NCBI GenBank assembly: GCA_902525735.1
Contig: CABZIF010000003.1
Span: forward strand, 1 to 64,000
Reading direction: 5' to 3'
DNA from: an uncultured SAR86 cluster bacterium
GTDB lineage: Bacteria > Pseudomonadota > Gammaproteobacteria > Magnimaribacterales > AG-339-G14
DNA: 64,000 nt
Part shown: positions 8,450-18,377 of the stretch, in pieces
Numbering within the stretch: position 1 is the stretch's first letter
Layout of the letters: each line of letters starts with the position of its first letter
Translations under genes and position numbers: made by a program
The notes under the pieces: model-generated
Seen by the model: the letters and a program-made list of their open reading frames with translations, nothing else
The model's database searches: none
Told to the model about the DNA's origin: nothing

Positions 8450-9184
8450 ATGATAGATCTTTATTATGCTCCAACACCCAATGGTTGGAAAATTTCTATT
8501 ATGCTTGAAGAATGCGAGATAGATTACAACGTAATTTATGTCAATTTAGGCAAAGGAGACCAATTCAAACCGGAATTTTTAAAAATCAGCCCAAATAACA
8601 GAATGCCGGCGATCGTTGATCATAAAAATGTAATCGATGGGCAGCCAATGAGCGTGTTTGAATCTGGCGCAATATTAATGTATTTAGCGGAAAAGGTAGA
8701 AAAATTTTTTCCTCAGAAATCTCCTGACAGAGAAAGAGTTTTAGAATGGTTATTTTGGCAAGTTGGAGGATTAGGTCCAATGGCTGGTCAGGTAAGTCAT
8801 TTTGTTAATTATGCTCCGAATTTCCCTGGTGATCACTCATATTCCGAAACTAGGTATAAAAACGAATACGATCGCTTGTTAGGTGTAATGGATAAAGTTT
8901 TGAATGAAAGAGAATTTTTAGCTGGAGATTATTCAATTGCAGATATGGCGTCTTTTCCGTGGGTAACCGCCTATAAAAGGTACGAAGTTAATTTAGACTC
9001 TTTTACAAATGTAAGAAGATGGTTTGATGCTATTAAAGTCAGACCTGCGGTAAGAAGAGGAATGGATGTTGGAAAAGAAGTAAGAAATTTCGGTGAAGGA
9101 ATATCCAAAGAAAGTCTTAAAACTATGTTTAAACAAGATGCCAAAAGTATTTCTGAAATGGCAAAGGCAAAAGAAAAAAATTAA
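8450..9184 (+). CDS. Glutathione S-transferase family protein (YfcG/YghU-like)
   Basis: YYAPTPNGWKISIMLEECEIDYNVIYVNLGKGDQFKPEFLKISPNNRMPAIVD; ESGAILMYLAEK. Confidence 0.87.
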   Translation: MIDLYYAPTPNGWKISIMLEECEIDYNVIYVNLGKGDQFKPEFLKISPNNRMPAIVDHKNVIDGQPMSVFESGAILMYLAEKVEKFFPQKSPDRERVLEWLFWQVGGLGPMAGQVSHFVNYAPNFPGDHSYSETRYKNEYDRLLGVMDKVLNEREFLAGDYSIADMASFPWVTAYKRYEVNLDSFTNVRRWFDAIKVRPAVRRGMDVGKEVRNFGEGISKESLKTMFKQDAKSISEMAKAKEKN

Positions 9185-9188
9185 ATTT

Positions 9189-9788
9189 CTAGAGTAAGTT
9201 TTCGATTAATTGAAGCCTATCGTTACCAAAATACATATCTTTATCGTTGATAAAGAATGTTGGTGAACCGAAGCCGCCTCTTTCCATAAGTTCTTGGGTA
9301 TTTTCCACAAGTCTGTTTTTTGTATCAGGCAGATTAATAAACTCAATATAATTATTTGAATCAACACCTAAGGCATCAACAATTTTTGCTAAACAATCTT
9401 CGCTTGATATATCAATCCCGTCTGTCCAATAAGCTTTAAATATAGATTTAAGATAAGACTCTATTTCAATCTTTTCATCTAAAAAATAAAAAGCCCCCCT
9501 CATAGCTCTAACGCTATTGATCGGAAAAATTTTTGGCCAATTTATTTCAATACCTCTTAATTTAGTCCAATCATTCATATCTTTTTGAGAGTAATCTAAT
9601 TTCTCTTTTACTGGATTTTTTCTACTTTCGTAAACGCTCGGATTGATCGAATTAAAAATACCGCCCACTAAAATAGGTTTCCATATAATGTCAAAATCTT
9701 TAGTTTTTTTTAAATTTAAAATTCCTTTGAAGGAAAGATAAGTCCAAGGACTGCTGCAATCAAAAAAATATTCAATTTTTTTTGTCAT
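9189..9788 (-). CDS. 2-hydroxychromene-2-carboxylate isomerase / DsbA-family oxidoreductase
   Basis: IEYFFDCSSPWTYLSF; WKPILVGGIFN; ERGGFGSPTFFIND. Confidence 0.85.
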   Translation of the reverse strand: MTKKIEYFFDCSSPWTYLSFKGILNLKKTKDFDIIWKPILVGGIFNSINPSVYESRKNPVKEKLDYSQKDMNDWTKLRGIEINWPKIFPINSVRAMRGAFYFLDEKIEIESYLKSIFKAYWTDGIDISSEDCLAKIVDALGVDSNNYIEFINLPDTKNRLVENTQELMERGGFGSPTFFINDKDMYFGNDRLQLIENLL

Positions 9789-9797
9789 CTGTTTGAT

Positions 9798-10544
9798 TTA
9801 CTCCAGAATAATCTTAACGCCACCTAAAGAAATTTCTTCGTTTTGAAAAATTTTCATTGATTTTGCATTTTTTATAATTTGATCTTTATTCAGTGCCTTA
9901 ATTTTAAATGCATTGATGCCTAATCCTCTTCCATCAATGCTTTCTACAAAGTTTATAGTTGATTCTTCTAATTGAATTTTTAACTCATTGGCGGCTCTTT
10001 TTATTCCAAGAGCTTTTTCCCATTGTGCGCATAATTGTTCTGGATCATCGGATTGCATGACAACACCTGAAAGTACATCCACAAGATTTTTGTTTATGTC
10101 TTTTTCCCAATTTGTACCGGCCCAAAGCCAAGCATTTTTAGGATTCATATGATCTATTGATAAAATGGCACCACCAACCTGTTTCGGGTGAAGATGGATT
10201 GTTCGGGCATTTATTTCCTCTTCGTTTCTATTGCCATGCCAAACAATCTCAATTCCAGATGACTCAACTCTTTTTTGTTCACTTTCAAAGTCATCGACAG
10301 CCACAATGACCATGTAGCCACCATCTCCATTTCTTTTGTCTAAAAATCTCTCAGCAGTAGTATTTTCTTGGACCGGCATGACTATTTCAAAGAAGGTGTC
10401 ACCGAGTGGAATCAACACATTTTCTAGACCAAAATTAATTAACCCCGCATCATGATAAGTCTCTTTAAGATCAAGAAGGGTACAAATTTCCCTTGCCAAC
10501 CTGTCTCTTTCTCGAGAAACAAAAACTAACTGTCTTAATCTCAT
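9798..10544 (-). CDS. VOC/glyoxalase-superfamily protein
   Basis: Tandem VOC-like halves: MRLRQLVFVSRERDRLAREICTLL..., GGAILSIDHMNP. Confidence 0.7.
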   Translation of the reverse strand: MRLRQLVFVSRERDRLAREICTLLDLKETYHDAGLINFGLENVLIPLGDTFFEIVMPVQENTTAERFLDKRNGDGGYMVIVAVDDFESEQKRVESSGIEIVWHGNRNEEEINARTIHLHPKQVGGAILSIDHMNPKNAWLWAGTNWEKDINKNLVDVLSGVVMQSDDPEQLCAQWEKALGIKRAANELKIQLEESTINFVESIDGRGLGINAFKIKALNKDQIIKNAKSMKIFQNEEISLGGVKIILE

Positions 10545-10584
10545 AATATTTGTAGAATAACAAATTAAAACTAGAGAGGAAATT

Positions 10585-11406
10585 ATGAGAGAGTTAGATA
10601 CGGGAACAGACCATTTACTTGCTAAATTAGAAAATGGTGTTGGCTATTTAATTATGAATAGACCAGACGCACGAAATGCAATGTCAGCTGAAATGAATGA
10701 AGCAATGCAAAAAAATATAGCTAATTTTGAACTAAATAATGAGGTGCGTTGCATAGTTCTCACTGGAGCAGGAAATGCCTTTTGCGCTGGAGGGGATGTC
10801 AAAGGAATGTCTTCGAGAAACTCTGAGGGTAGAAGAGATATAACTATTGATAAAGCAATCCATCAACAAAGAGATCACCAAAGAGGTACCTCTGGTAAAT
10901 TATTTAAAATGCCAAAACCTACGATTGCCTCTCTGCCTGGAGCGGCAGCAGGAGCAGGCTTATCTTATGCTTTGTCTTGTGACTTGCGTATCATGTCATC
11001 ATCAGCCTTTATGACAACGGCCTTTGCAAAAGTAGGTTTTTCAGGTGATTATGGCGGTACTTATTTTATGTCTCAGCTCATTGGTTCTGCAAAAGCTAGA
11101 GAATTGTATTTTCTTTCAGACCGAGTTTCTGCCGAAGAAGCTTTGAGTTTAGGTCTTACTAATTGGGTCGTAGAACCTGACGATTTAGAGAATAAAACGA
11201 AAGAGATAGCAGAACATTTGGCGGCTGGACCATCTGTTGCTTATAGATATATGAAAGAAAACTTGAATCGTGCTATGAGCGGAGACGTCGACGATTGTTT
11301 AGATTTAGAGGCAACCCATCATGTGCATTGTGGCGAAACACTGGATCACAAAAATGCTGTCAAAGCTTTTATAGAGAAGAAAAGTCCAGAATTTCAAGGA
11401 AAATAA
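10585..11406 (+). CDS. Enoyl-CoA hydratase/isomerase family
   Basis: VGYLIMNRPDARNAMS; GAGNAFCAGGDVKGM; GAAAGAGLSYALSCDLR. Confidence 0.92.
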   Translation: MRELDTGTDHLLAKLENGVGYLIMNRPDARNAMSAEMNEAMQKNIANFELNNEVRCIVLTGAGNAFCAGGDVKGMSSRNSEGRRDITIDKAIHQQRDHQRGTSGKLFKMPKPTIASLPGAAAGAGLSYALSCDLRIMSSSAFMTTAFAKVGFSGDYGGTYFMSQLIGSAKARELYFLSDRVSAEEALSLGLTNWVVEPDDLENKTKEIAEHLAAGPSVAYRYMKENLNRAMSGDVDDCLDLEATHHVHCGETLDHKNAVKAFIEKKSPEFQGK

Positions 11407-11430
11407 TTTTAATTAATAAAAGGAGGAAAT

Positions 11431-11733
11431 ATGTTTTTGGCAATGAATAGATTCAAAATCGTGAAAGGGCGTGAAGAAGACTTTGAAAGAATTTGGAGAG
11501 AAAGAGATACTCATTTGCAAGGTGTAGACGGCTTTAAAGAATTTAATTTATTGAAAGGAAATACCGAAGAAGATTTTTCACTTTATGCTTCTCACAGCAT
11601 TTGGGAGTCTAGAGAACATTTTATCAATTGGACTAAGTCGGAAGCTTTTCGCCTTGCACACAAAAATGCTGGCCAACATGCTGAGATTTATATCGGTCCT
11701 CCGCAATTAGAAACTTTTGAACAAGCATTATGA
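11431..11733 (+). CDS. Antibiotic biosynthesis monooxygenase (ABM)-domain protein
   Basis: MNRFKIVKGREEDFERIWRERDTHLQGVDGFKEFNLLKG; SHSIWESREHFINWTKSEAF. Confidence 0.88.
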   Translation: MFLAMNRFKIVKGREEDFERIWRERDTHLQGVDGFKEFNLLKGNTEEDFSLYASHSIWESREHFINWTKSEAFRLAHKNAGQHAEIYIGPPQLETFEQAL

Positions 11734-12512
11734 TTAAAAAAATATTTGTTGTTATTTTTTTGTTGGCCGGGCCTTTTCTTTCAGCAGATCCTTTGCGCGA
11801 TGCAATTGAAAACTCAGATAGAACAGCAAAAAATGTTACTAGAGATGTATACAGAAACCCTTATGAAACCATATCTTTTTTCAAGATAGAACCAGATATG
11901 AAAGTTATCGAATTGTCTCCTGGGGGCGGCTGGTATACAGAAATCCTTGCGAATTATTTAAATGACTCGGGACTGTTAATTGCTGCGCATTTTAACCCAA
12001 AAATAGAAAATAATTATTTGAAAAGAAGTCGAGCTAATTACGAGCAAATGTTAAGTACTAACGAAGCCTTTAATAAAGTTAAGTTAGTTGATCTTGATTC
12101 TACTTTAGCTCCTGCAAGTTCAGTAGATGCAGTTTTAACTTTTAGGAATCTTCATAATTGGTTGGGACCCACAATGGATGAAATCTTTACAAATAGTTTT
12201 AACGCTTTAAAACCAGGCGGCTTATTTGGAGTAGTGGAACATCGAGCAAAACCGAAGACATCAATTAAGAAAATGAAAAAAACTGGATACGTTACCGAAG
12301 CCTATGCAATCCGAGCAGCTGAAAAAACTGGATTCATTTTGGTCGATAAATCCGATATCAACTCGAACTTTAAGGACACAACCGACCATCCCAAAGGAGT
12401 ATGGACTTTGCCTCCGACTTTGAGATTAAAAGATGTAGATAAATCTAAATATTTAGAGATTGGAGAAAGCGATAGGATGACTTTGTTGTTTATAAAACCT
12501 GAAAATTCTTGA
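11730..12512 (+). CDS. Secreted SAM-dependent methyltransferase-like protein
   Basis: Signal peptide; KVIELSPGGGWYTEILA; NSFNALKPGGLFGVVEHR. Confidence 0.85.
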   Translation: MIKKIFVVIFLLAGPFLSADPLRDAIENSDRTAKNVTRDVYRNPYETISFFKIEPDMKVIELSPGGGWYTEILANYLNDSGLLIAAHFNPKIENNYLKRSRANYEQMLSTNEAFNKVKLVDLDSTLAPASSVDAVLTFRNLHNWLGPTMDEIFTNSFNALKPGGLFGVVEHRAKPKTSIKKMKKTGYVTEAYAIRAAEKTGFILVDKSDINSNFKDTTDHPKGVWTLPPTLRLKDVDKSKYLEIGESDRMTLLFIKPENS

Positions 12513-12526
12513 AATTTTAAGATACT

Positions 12527-13942
12527 TTAGACTCTTCTTTTCATCCGACTTCCATGTTTCAAATAAACATCTCTAGCAAGTTTCTTGAAATCTTTGTTAG
12601 CTCTCATTGACCATATGGTCTCTCTGGCTTTTTTTGCGCTAGCTTTTGGATCGCAAATAATTTCTTTATAGGTTTCTGATAGCTCTGCATTGTGAATGCT
12701 ATTTGCAGAAAATTCTCTCAATTGAGGAAGTTGACTTTTAATCCATGATGCATCCGGATCTTGATCCTTGCTTTGTTTTATAACTGAATAAATTCTAGGA
12801 AGATTGATGCCAGTAACACCGCTTTGCATTTGAACCTGACAGATATGTATCCCAGGCTCATAATCGATAAACAATTGTGCCAATAGTGGAGAAGTTTTTT
12901 GCCAAGGTTGCCACAAATTATAAGAAGCAAAGGACATAATCATTGCGCGCATTCTAAAATTAATCCATCCCTTTTTTTTAAGGAATTGCATACACGCATC
13001 AAGAAATGGAAAACCAGTTTCTCCTTTTATCCATTTTTCTATTATCTCGTTGTTTCCATCACCTCTCAGCTTGTCACACATAGGATGCATCGAAGAGAAT
13101 TCCAATTCTGGTTCAGTTTCTAATTTCTGGATGAAATGACAATGCCAATGAAGCCTTTTTTTAAAAGAGTACAAATCTTTTTTGAAAGGTGAGTAAGGAA
13201 TAGCTTCTAGTAAAGATTGATATACTGTTTTCAGCGAAATGGAACCAAAGGCAATGTGAGCGGAAAGTCTAGAACATGCAAACTCAGCCTCTACCGGACT
13301 AGACATTTTAAGAGCGTAGCCACTACCTCTTTCTTCTAAAAAAGAATGCATTAGCTCAAATGCTTTCGTTTCTCCTCCAATTTGCGATTCAGGCATTTGA
13401 TCAATTAAAGATATTTTGGAAGAGAACTCTTCAAAGCTACTTAATTTAATATTTTTAGGCGACCATGGATCAGAAGTTTTTATTTCAGATAAAATAGGTT
13501 TGGTCATTATTTTTTGCCAATCAAACGACCAAGTATCGCGATTGAAATTTTTTGTTTGAATTCCAAAATTTTCGAAAATTTTTATTCTTTTTTGATCTGC
13601 ATAAAAGCGTTTAAAAACATTAGTTTTAGTTCGGTAATAGTCGATATCTGTAAAATGATTCATGTAAATTACAGAATTTGGAAAATTAATTTCAATCCAT
13701 TTTTTAAGCTCTTCGTAGTCTCCTTCAAAAATATGCAGAGGAATATTTTTATTTTTTAAGTTATCTGAAACTTCCCTAAGACAATCCATAGCAAATTTAA
13801 GTTGAAAAGCAGATTTTCCATTGCCTTGCCAATAGTTTTTGTCATAAACGAAAACGACCAAGGCTTCTTCAACATTCGTGCCATGAAACAAAGCTGGATT
13901 GTCATGTATTCTCAAGTCACGATGAAGCAAAATTATATTCAT
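12527..13942 (-). CDS. Photolyase/cryptochrome family protein
   Basis: ILLHRDLRIHDNPAL N-terminus; ETGFPFLDACMQFLKKKGWINFRMRAMIMSFASYNLWQPW FAD-binding core. Confidence 0.88.
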   Translation of the reverse strand: MNIILLHRDLRIHDNPALFHGTNVEEALVVFVYDKNYWQGNGKSAFQLKFAMDCLREVSDNLKNKNIPLHIFEGDYEELKKWIEINFPNSVIYMNHFTDIDYYRTKTNVFKRFYADQKRIKIFENFGIQTKNFNRDTWSFDWQKIMTKPILSEIKTSDPWSPKNIKLSSFEEFSSKISLIDQMPESQIGGETKAFELMHSFLEERGSGYALKMSSPVEAEFACSRLSAHIAFGSISLKTVYQSLLEAIPYSPFKKDLYSFKKRLHWHCHFIQKLETEPELEFSSMHPMCDKLRGDGNNEIIEKWIKGETGFPFLDACMQFLKKKGWINFRMRAMIMSFASYNLWQPWQKTSPLLAQLFIDYEPGIHICQVQMQSGVTGINLPRIYSVIKQSKDQDPDASWIKSQLPQLREFSANSIHNAELSETYKEIICDPKASAKKARETIWSMRANKDFKKLARDVYLKHGSRMKRRV

Positions 13943-14022
13943 GCGAATAAGATTAACTTAGAATAATTGAAAAACAGCTAATATCTTTATAAGAATAATA
14001 AATAAAAACTTTTTAGAAACTT

Positions 14023-14994
14023 TTATCTGTAAAGATTTTTAATAGGGTTTTGATCTTTAAAGTTTTTTACGTTTTCCAAAAATAATTCAAAAGAACGAGG
14101 CAGACCTAGAAGAGAATGTGCCGAGTCATGCGCAGATATGAAACAATTTTTTGCTGTCCATAAATCCGAAGAAGCATCTAACGGTTCAATTTTAGTCGTA
14201 TCCAAAGCTGCAGCCGCAAGCTCTCCTGAATTAAGGGCATTTGAAAGATCTTGTTCATTTATTGAATTTCCTCTGCCAACATTAATAAGCATTGCTGAGT
14301 TATTTAGTTTTTGCAGAACTTTTTTATTGATTACGTCATCGGTATCTTTAGCATTCGGCAAGGCCATCACTAAAAAATCAGTCAAAGGTAAAAATTCCTC
14401 AAATCGATCCATAGTTAAAACTTCATCAGCAAATTCGCATTCCTTAGGTTTTCTTCTTATTCCGATTACATTCATTCCAAAAGCTTTACCAAGTTTAGCT
14501 ACTTCTTTGCCTATCCCGCCATAACCTAATATCAATAAAGTTTTGTTTGTTAATTCCCCGTCACCACCCATAGGACTCCAATTTTTTTCATGCTGCAACT
14601 CTATGTGTTGGTCTATTCTTTTATTCCAACGCAACATTTGAGAAAAAACATAATGAGAAATAGGAATTGCATGAATACTACTAGCATTGGCAATAACTGC
14701 CTTGGATTCTTTTAACATCGCTTGGCAAAAGGGGTCGTCCATCCCAGCATAACCAGTCTGAATAAATTGCATGCGTTTGCATAGATTTAATAATGGCTGA
14801 AAAAGCTCCTGGTTGTCTCTAATTGCAAATAAAAATTGATACGAAAGAAAAAGTGCTTCGCAGTCTGGAATAGAATCCCAAGCTGGATTTGAAGCATTTT
14901 CGGGATCTATGGGAAAAATTTCAACTGAAAAATCAAGTTCTCTTAGTTGAGATCCAAAATATTGATCAGTGTCTTTGGCAATAACTAACTTCAT
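14023..14994 (-). CDS. D-2-hydroxyacid dehydrogenase
   Basis: TLLILGYGGIGKEVAKLGKAFGMNVIGIRR; MLINVGRGNSINEQDLSNAL. Confidence 0.87.
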   Translation of the reverse strand: MKLVIAKDTDQYFGSQLRELDFSVEIFPIDPENASNPAWDSIPDCEALFLSYQFLFAIRDNQELFQPLLNLCKRMQFIQTGYAGMDDPFCQAMLKESKAVIANASSIHAIPISHYVFSQMLRWNKRIDQHIELQHEKNWSPMGGDGELTNKTLLILGYGGIGKEVAKLGKAFGMNVIGIRRKPKECEFADEVLTMDRFEEFLPLTDFLVMALPNAKDTDDVINKKVLQKLNNSAMLINVGRGNSINEQDLSNALNSGELAAAALDTTKIEPLDASSDLWTAKNCFISAHDSAHSLLGLPRSFELFLENVKNFKDQNPIKNLYR

Positions 14995-15021
14995 AAAGTT
15001 TAGAAGTTATCTTAATCATTT

Positions 15022-15058
15022 GAACGCCGAAAACAACTCAATATTGCTTTCGGCATTC
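15022..15058 (-). terminator. Inverted repeat / possible terminator downstream of the TonB receptor
   Basis: tgaaCgccgaaa (15022-15032) pairs with tttcggcAttca (15048-15058), one mismatch; no strong U-tract on the minus strand. Confidence 0.4.
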
Positions 15059-15076
15059 AGGAGATGTTTTAGAATT

Positions 15077-17107
15077 TTATAGAGTAACTCTAAAACCTAT
15101 ACCTAAGTTTTTGCCTGGTAAGGGCACTTCATTTTTAACAGTAGACGAATGGTTTCTTGCTATTTCATCTAAGAGATTGTTAGCAAAAAGCACTACTTTG
15201 AAGTCTTCAACTCCTTCAACTGGGAAAGATCTGCTGATACTTAAATCGAGTAGTTCAAATCCGGCAGTAAAGGAATCACCATCAGAACCAAAATCAGGCT
15301 GTGCGTTTACTTCAATTAAATCTATGTCAACTGACAAGTTGTCTTCTGTGTAAGACAGCGTATAAATGTCTCTCGCTGGAACTATTCTAGGGATATTGGA
15401 ACCGTCTGTGAAAGTTCCGTCGACAGAGTCTCTACCAATCGTTACACCTAAGTTTCCATTTAGAAAATCAAATTCTGTTCCAACTTGAATCTCGTAACCA
15501 TCGAGTTCAGCGTCTTTTTGCACAAAATTTGCGATTTCGAGCTTCATTTCACCTGTGCCTTTAACTCCGGTATCTTTACGATAAATGTAGTTGTCGACCT
15601 CATTTTGGTAAAAGTTTATTGATCCATAGATGACGTCGTTGTCAAAGCTCAAACCAAGATCAATGTTTTGAGCTTCTTCAGCTTGCATATTTGGATTACC
15701 CCTTTCATCTCTTTGAACAGCAGCATGTTCGCCGTTCATAAACATTTCAACGGATGAGGGCGCTCTTTCGACTGAACCAAAACTAAGGCTTAAGTCAGTT
15801 GTTGAAGATAGATCAAAACCAAATCCTAGGACATAACTTGTTGAGTTAAAGTCTTTATCGTAAGCAGTTGAACCAACTTTACTTTTTCTATTTACTTCGT
15901 CTCTTCTGATACCAAAATCAAGATCGAAGTTAGAAAATTCTCTACTAAGGTAGTATCCATAACTTGTTTCTTCACTTTCTACATTTTCCATGAAAGCTTC
16001 TTCGCCAAGAATAGAAGTGTCTTCTTCCATCGAACGAATCACAACTTTTTGCGTCAAAGCATCGTTAGATAAATCTAGAATTGCTCCAAGTTCTTGTGCA
16101 TCGTTAAGGAAAGTCGTTTTTTCACCGCTATGCTCGCCACCGATGTGCAACTCAACAAGCTCATAATCGGTATCGCTGTAGAAATAGTCAATTTGATTGA
16201 TGAAATCACTTGCTATTTTGTAAGCACCTTTTATGTTTGTGGTGTCAGAATCAGTTGAAGATTCAATTCTTTCTTCTTCGTGTTCTTCTTCACCATGACC
16301 TTCTTCCTCTTCTTCATGTTCACCATGAAAAGGAATACCATAAACGTTTTCAATATTTTTGAATGAGACTCCAAAATAACCCCAATCTTCAACAATTGAA
16401 ACACCAGTTTTGTAAGCGGCAATTTTTGCATCAGAATTTTCCAAATAATCCTTTTCTTCCTCTTCATGACCTTCTTCCTCATGGATTACAGCCTCATCGG
16501 GAATTTCAAAATTATTAAAATTTTGATGCTTGTAGGCAAGACTTACATTAAGGCCTTCAATATTATCGCTAAAACTAATGTTGTGAACATCGCCGTCACT
16601 TACTGAGTTGTGCTCAAAACCAAGTTTTATTTCTTGTTCAGAAAAATCTTCTTGGGTGATTGTGTTATCGACAACGTTAACAATACCTCCAAGTGCACCA
16701 TTGCTGTAAAGCAAGGAACTTGGCCCTCTAACAATTTCAACTTGTTGAATATTATTTAAGTCGATGTCAATCGGGTGGTCTGCACCAATTCCTGAAACGT
16801 CTCTATTAACTAATCCATTTTCAAGAACCTTAACTCTTGCTCCAGAAAGTCCCCTAATTACAGGTTGCCCAACAATGGATCCAAAATCTGTATTGGTTAC
16901 ACCAAGTAAATTATCTATGGATTCACCTATGCTGTGACTTCCAGACTTATTAAGAGTTTCCTCGTCAATGACGTGAATGGGATTCTCAATTTGGCTTTTT
17001 GTACCCAAAATCGATGAAGTTACAACAACATCTTCAATATCTTGAGCAAAAGCCGGGATCATAGCTACTATGCCCAATAATGTGAGCATTTTTGTAAATT
17101 TTTTCAT
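15077..17107 (-). CDS. TonB-dependent receptor, ZnuD-like (probable zinc)
   Basis: Plug domain DVVVTSSILGTKSQIENPIHVIDEETL, VIRGLSGARVKVLENG; His/Glu-rich loops HEEEGHEEEEKD and HGEHEEEEEGHGEEEHEEE; C-terminal FRVTL. Confidence 0.85.
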   Translation of the reverse strand: MKKFTKMLTLLGIVAMIPAFAQDIEDVVVTSSILGTKSQIENPIHVIDEETLNKSGSHSIGESIDNLLGVTNTDFGSIVGQPVIRGLSGARVKVLENGLVNRDVSGIGADHPIDIDLNNIQQVEIVRGPSSLLYSNGALGGIVNVVDNTITQEDFSEQEIKLGFEHNSVSDGDVHNISFSDNIEGLNVSLAYKHQNFNNFEIPDEAVIHEEEGHEEEEKDYLENSDAKIAAYKTGVSIVEDWGYFGVSFKNIENVYGIPFHGEHEEEEEGHGEEEHEEERIESSTDSDTTNIKGAYKIASDFINQIDYFYSDTDYELVELHIGGEHSGEKTTFLNDAQELGAILDLSNDALTQKVVIRSMEEDTSILGEEAFMENVESEETSYGYYLSREFSNFDLDFGIRRDEVNRKSKVGSTAYDKDFNSTSYVLGFGFDLSSTTDLSLSFGSVERAPSSVEMFMNGEHAAVQRDERGNPNMQAEEAQNIDLGLSFDNDVIYGSINFYQNEVDNYIYRKDTGVKGTGEMKLEIANFVQKDAELDGYEIQVGTEFDFLNGNLGVTIGRDSVDGTFTDGSNIPRIVPARDIYTLSYTEDNLSVDIDLIEVNAQPDFGSDGDSFTAGFELLDLSISRSFPVEGVEDFKVVLFANNLLDEIARNHSSTVKNEVPLPGKNLGIGFRVTL

Positions 17108-17152
17108 AATACCTCCTATGAAAAATTAAAATTAAAAATTTGTTACGACTTT

Positions 17153-17422
17153 TTAAATTTTAGGAGGCGCTCTAGTTGAGTAGGGAGATGAATGAGATAA
17201 AAAATAAGAAGAATACTCTTCTTTAAATAAGTTTTTGTTAAGGGTATTGGAAATTTCTAAATGATTGAAATGATCGATTGAAGATATTTCAACAAAATGA
17301 CAAACAACGCAAGATTCCTCATGATGGTCTTCATCATGATGATCATGGACTAAAGGTTCTGCAGATACGGAAATCGCAAAAAGCAGAACGCTTAGTAATA
17401 AAAAAAATCTCCTACCCTTCAT
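17153..17422 (-). CDS. Small His-rich secreted protein with CxxC, possible metal-binding (DUF2946-like)
   Basis: Signal peptide then EPLVHDHHDEDHHEESCVVCHFVE; C-terminal STRAPPKI; located directly upstream of the TonB receptor. Confidence 0.6.
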   Translation of the reverse strand: MKGRRFFLLLSVLLFAISVSAEPLVHDHHDEDHHEESCVVCHFVEISSIDHFNHLEISNTLNKNLFKEEYSSYFLSHSSPYSTRAPPKI

Positions 17423-17432
17423 TTTTAAGGAG

Positions 17433-18341
17433 TTACTGTATCAGAATTTTTTTGAATACAGGTAAATATCCATCAGAAATTTCCATTTCATCAGTAAAGC
17501 CCTTTTCTCTGAGCATTAGATGAGCTTTAGGTAAGTTATACCAAGGACAATAAGTGAATAAATGATGTTCAATGTGATAATTTACATTGAGTGGCGCTAA
17601 AAAATATTTGAGATACCAAGGCACAAGCGTTGTTCTGGTAAATGTAAAATCGTCACTGCCGCTTAGCCCTGAATGTTCAGTAATGCTTCTGATTCTGTAA
17701 AAAAGACTAAAAAAGGTTAGCATTGGTAACCACCATAAAAACAAGTACAGCCATCCTTGATTGACGAAAATTAAACTGGCGAGAATTATAAAATTGGTGA
17801 TGAAAAAACCTTTTAATTTAAATACAAATCTTTTTAAACTTTTAAAAAAAGAATTTTCATTGCCCCAAGCCGAAATCAGAACTGCAAAATATCTTCTAAC
17901 CCCGGCAATGCCGGATAAATCTCTAGCAAATTTTCTAACAAGACTTTCTTTAGATGCAGGAAACGCTTGAGTGAGACCTAAATCAGGGTCCTTTTCAGTA
18001 TCTGTGTGCTTGTGATGTTGAGAATGGACTTTTCTATAAGGCATTGTATCTGTCATCACCGGATAGGCGCAGAGCCATTGAGAAGCAATATCGTTTAATT
18101 TTCTATTTTTGAAAATAAGACCATGTGCGCCATCATGCATAAAAACAACCATTTGAAATTGTTTGGCAGCAATGACAATTGCCGAAATAAAAAATGTTAG
18201 AGGATTGGGAAATAAAATGAACAATACAAAAGCCAGTATTACTTGAACCCACATAGACGCTAAAGTAAAAACGTTAATATGATCTTTTTTCTGTTTTAGC
18301 TCGCTTACTTCCGAATCATTTAATAGTTTATCGATCGACAT
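17433..18341 (-). CDS. Fatty acid desaturase family protein
   Basis: His boxes HDGAH, HSQHHKHT and HIEHH. Confidence 0.88.
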   Translation of the reverse strand: MSIDKLLNDSEVSELKQKKDHINVFTLASMWVQVILAFVLFILFPNPLTFFISAIVIAAKQFQMVVFMHDGAHGLIFKNRKLNDIASQWLCAYPVMTDTMPYRKVHSQHHKHTDTEKDPDLGLTQAFPASKESLVRKFARDLSGIAGVRRYFAVLISAWGNENSFFKSLKRFVFKLKGFFITNFIILASLIFVNQGWLYLFLWWLPMLTFFSLFYRIRSITEHSGLSGSDDFTFTRTTLVPWYLKYFLAPLNVNYHIEHHLFTYCPWYNLPKAHLMLREKGFTDEMEISDGYLPVFKKILIQ

Positions 18342-18377
18342 AAAAGAATTATATAAATTAAAAAAAATAAGTAAAAA

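Noticed and set aside
17423-17432. Zur-box search upstream of the His-rich/ZnuD genes
   Set aside because: Only 11 bp separate it from the desaturase stop; no palindromic Zur-like motif visible.
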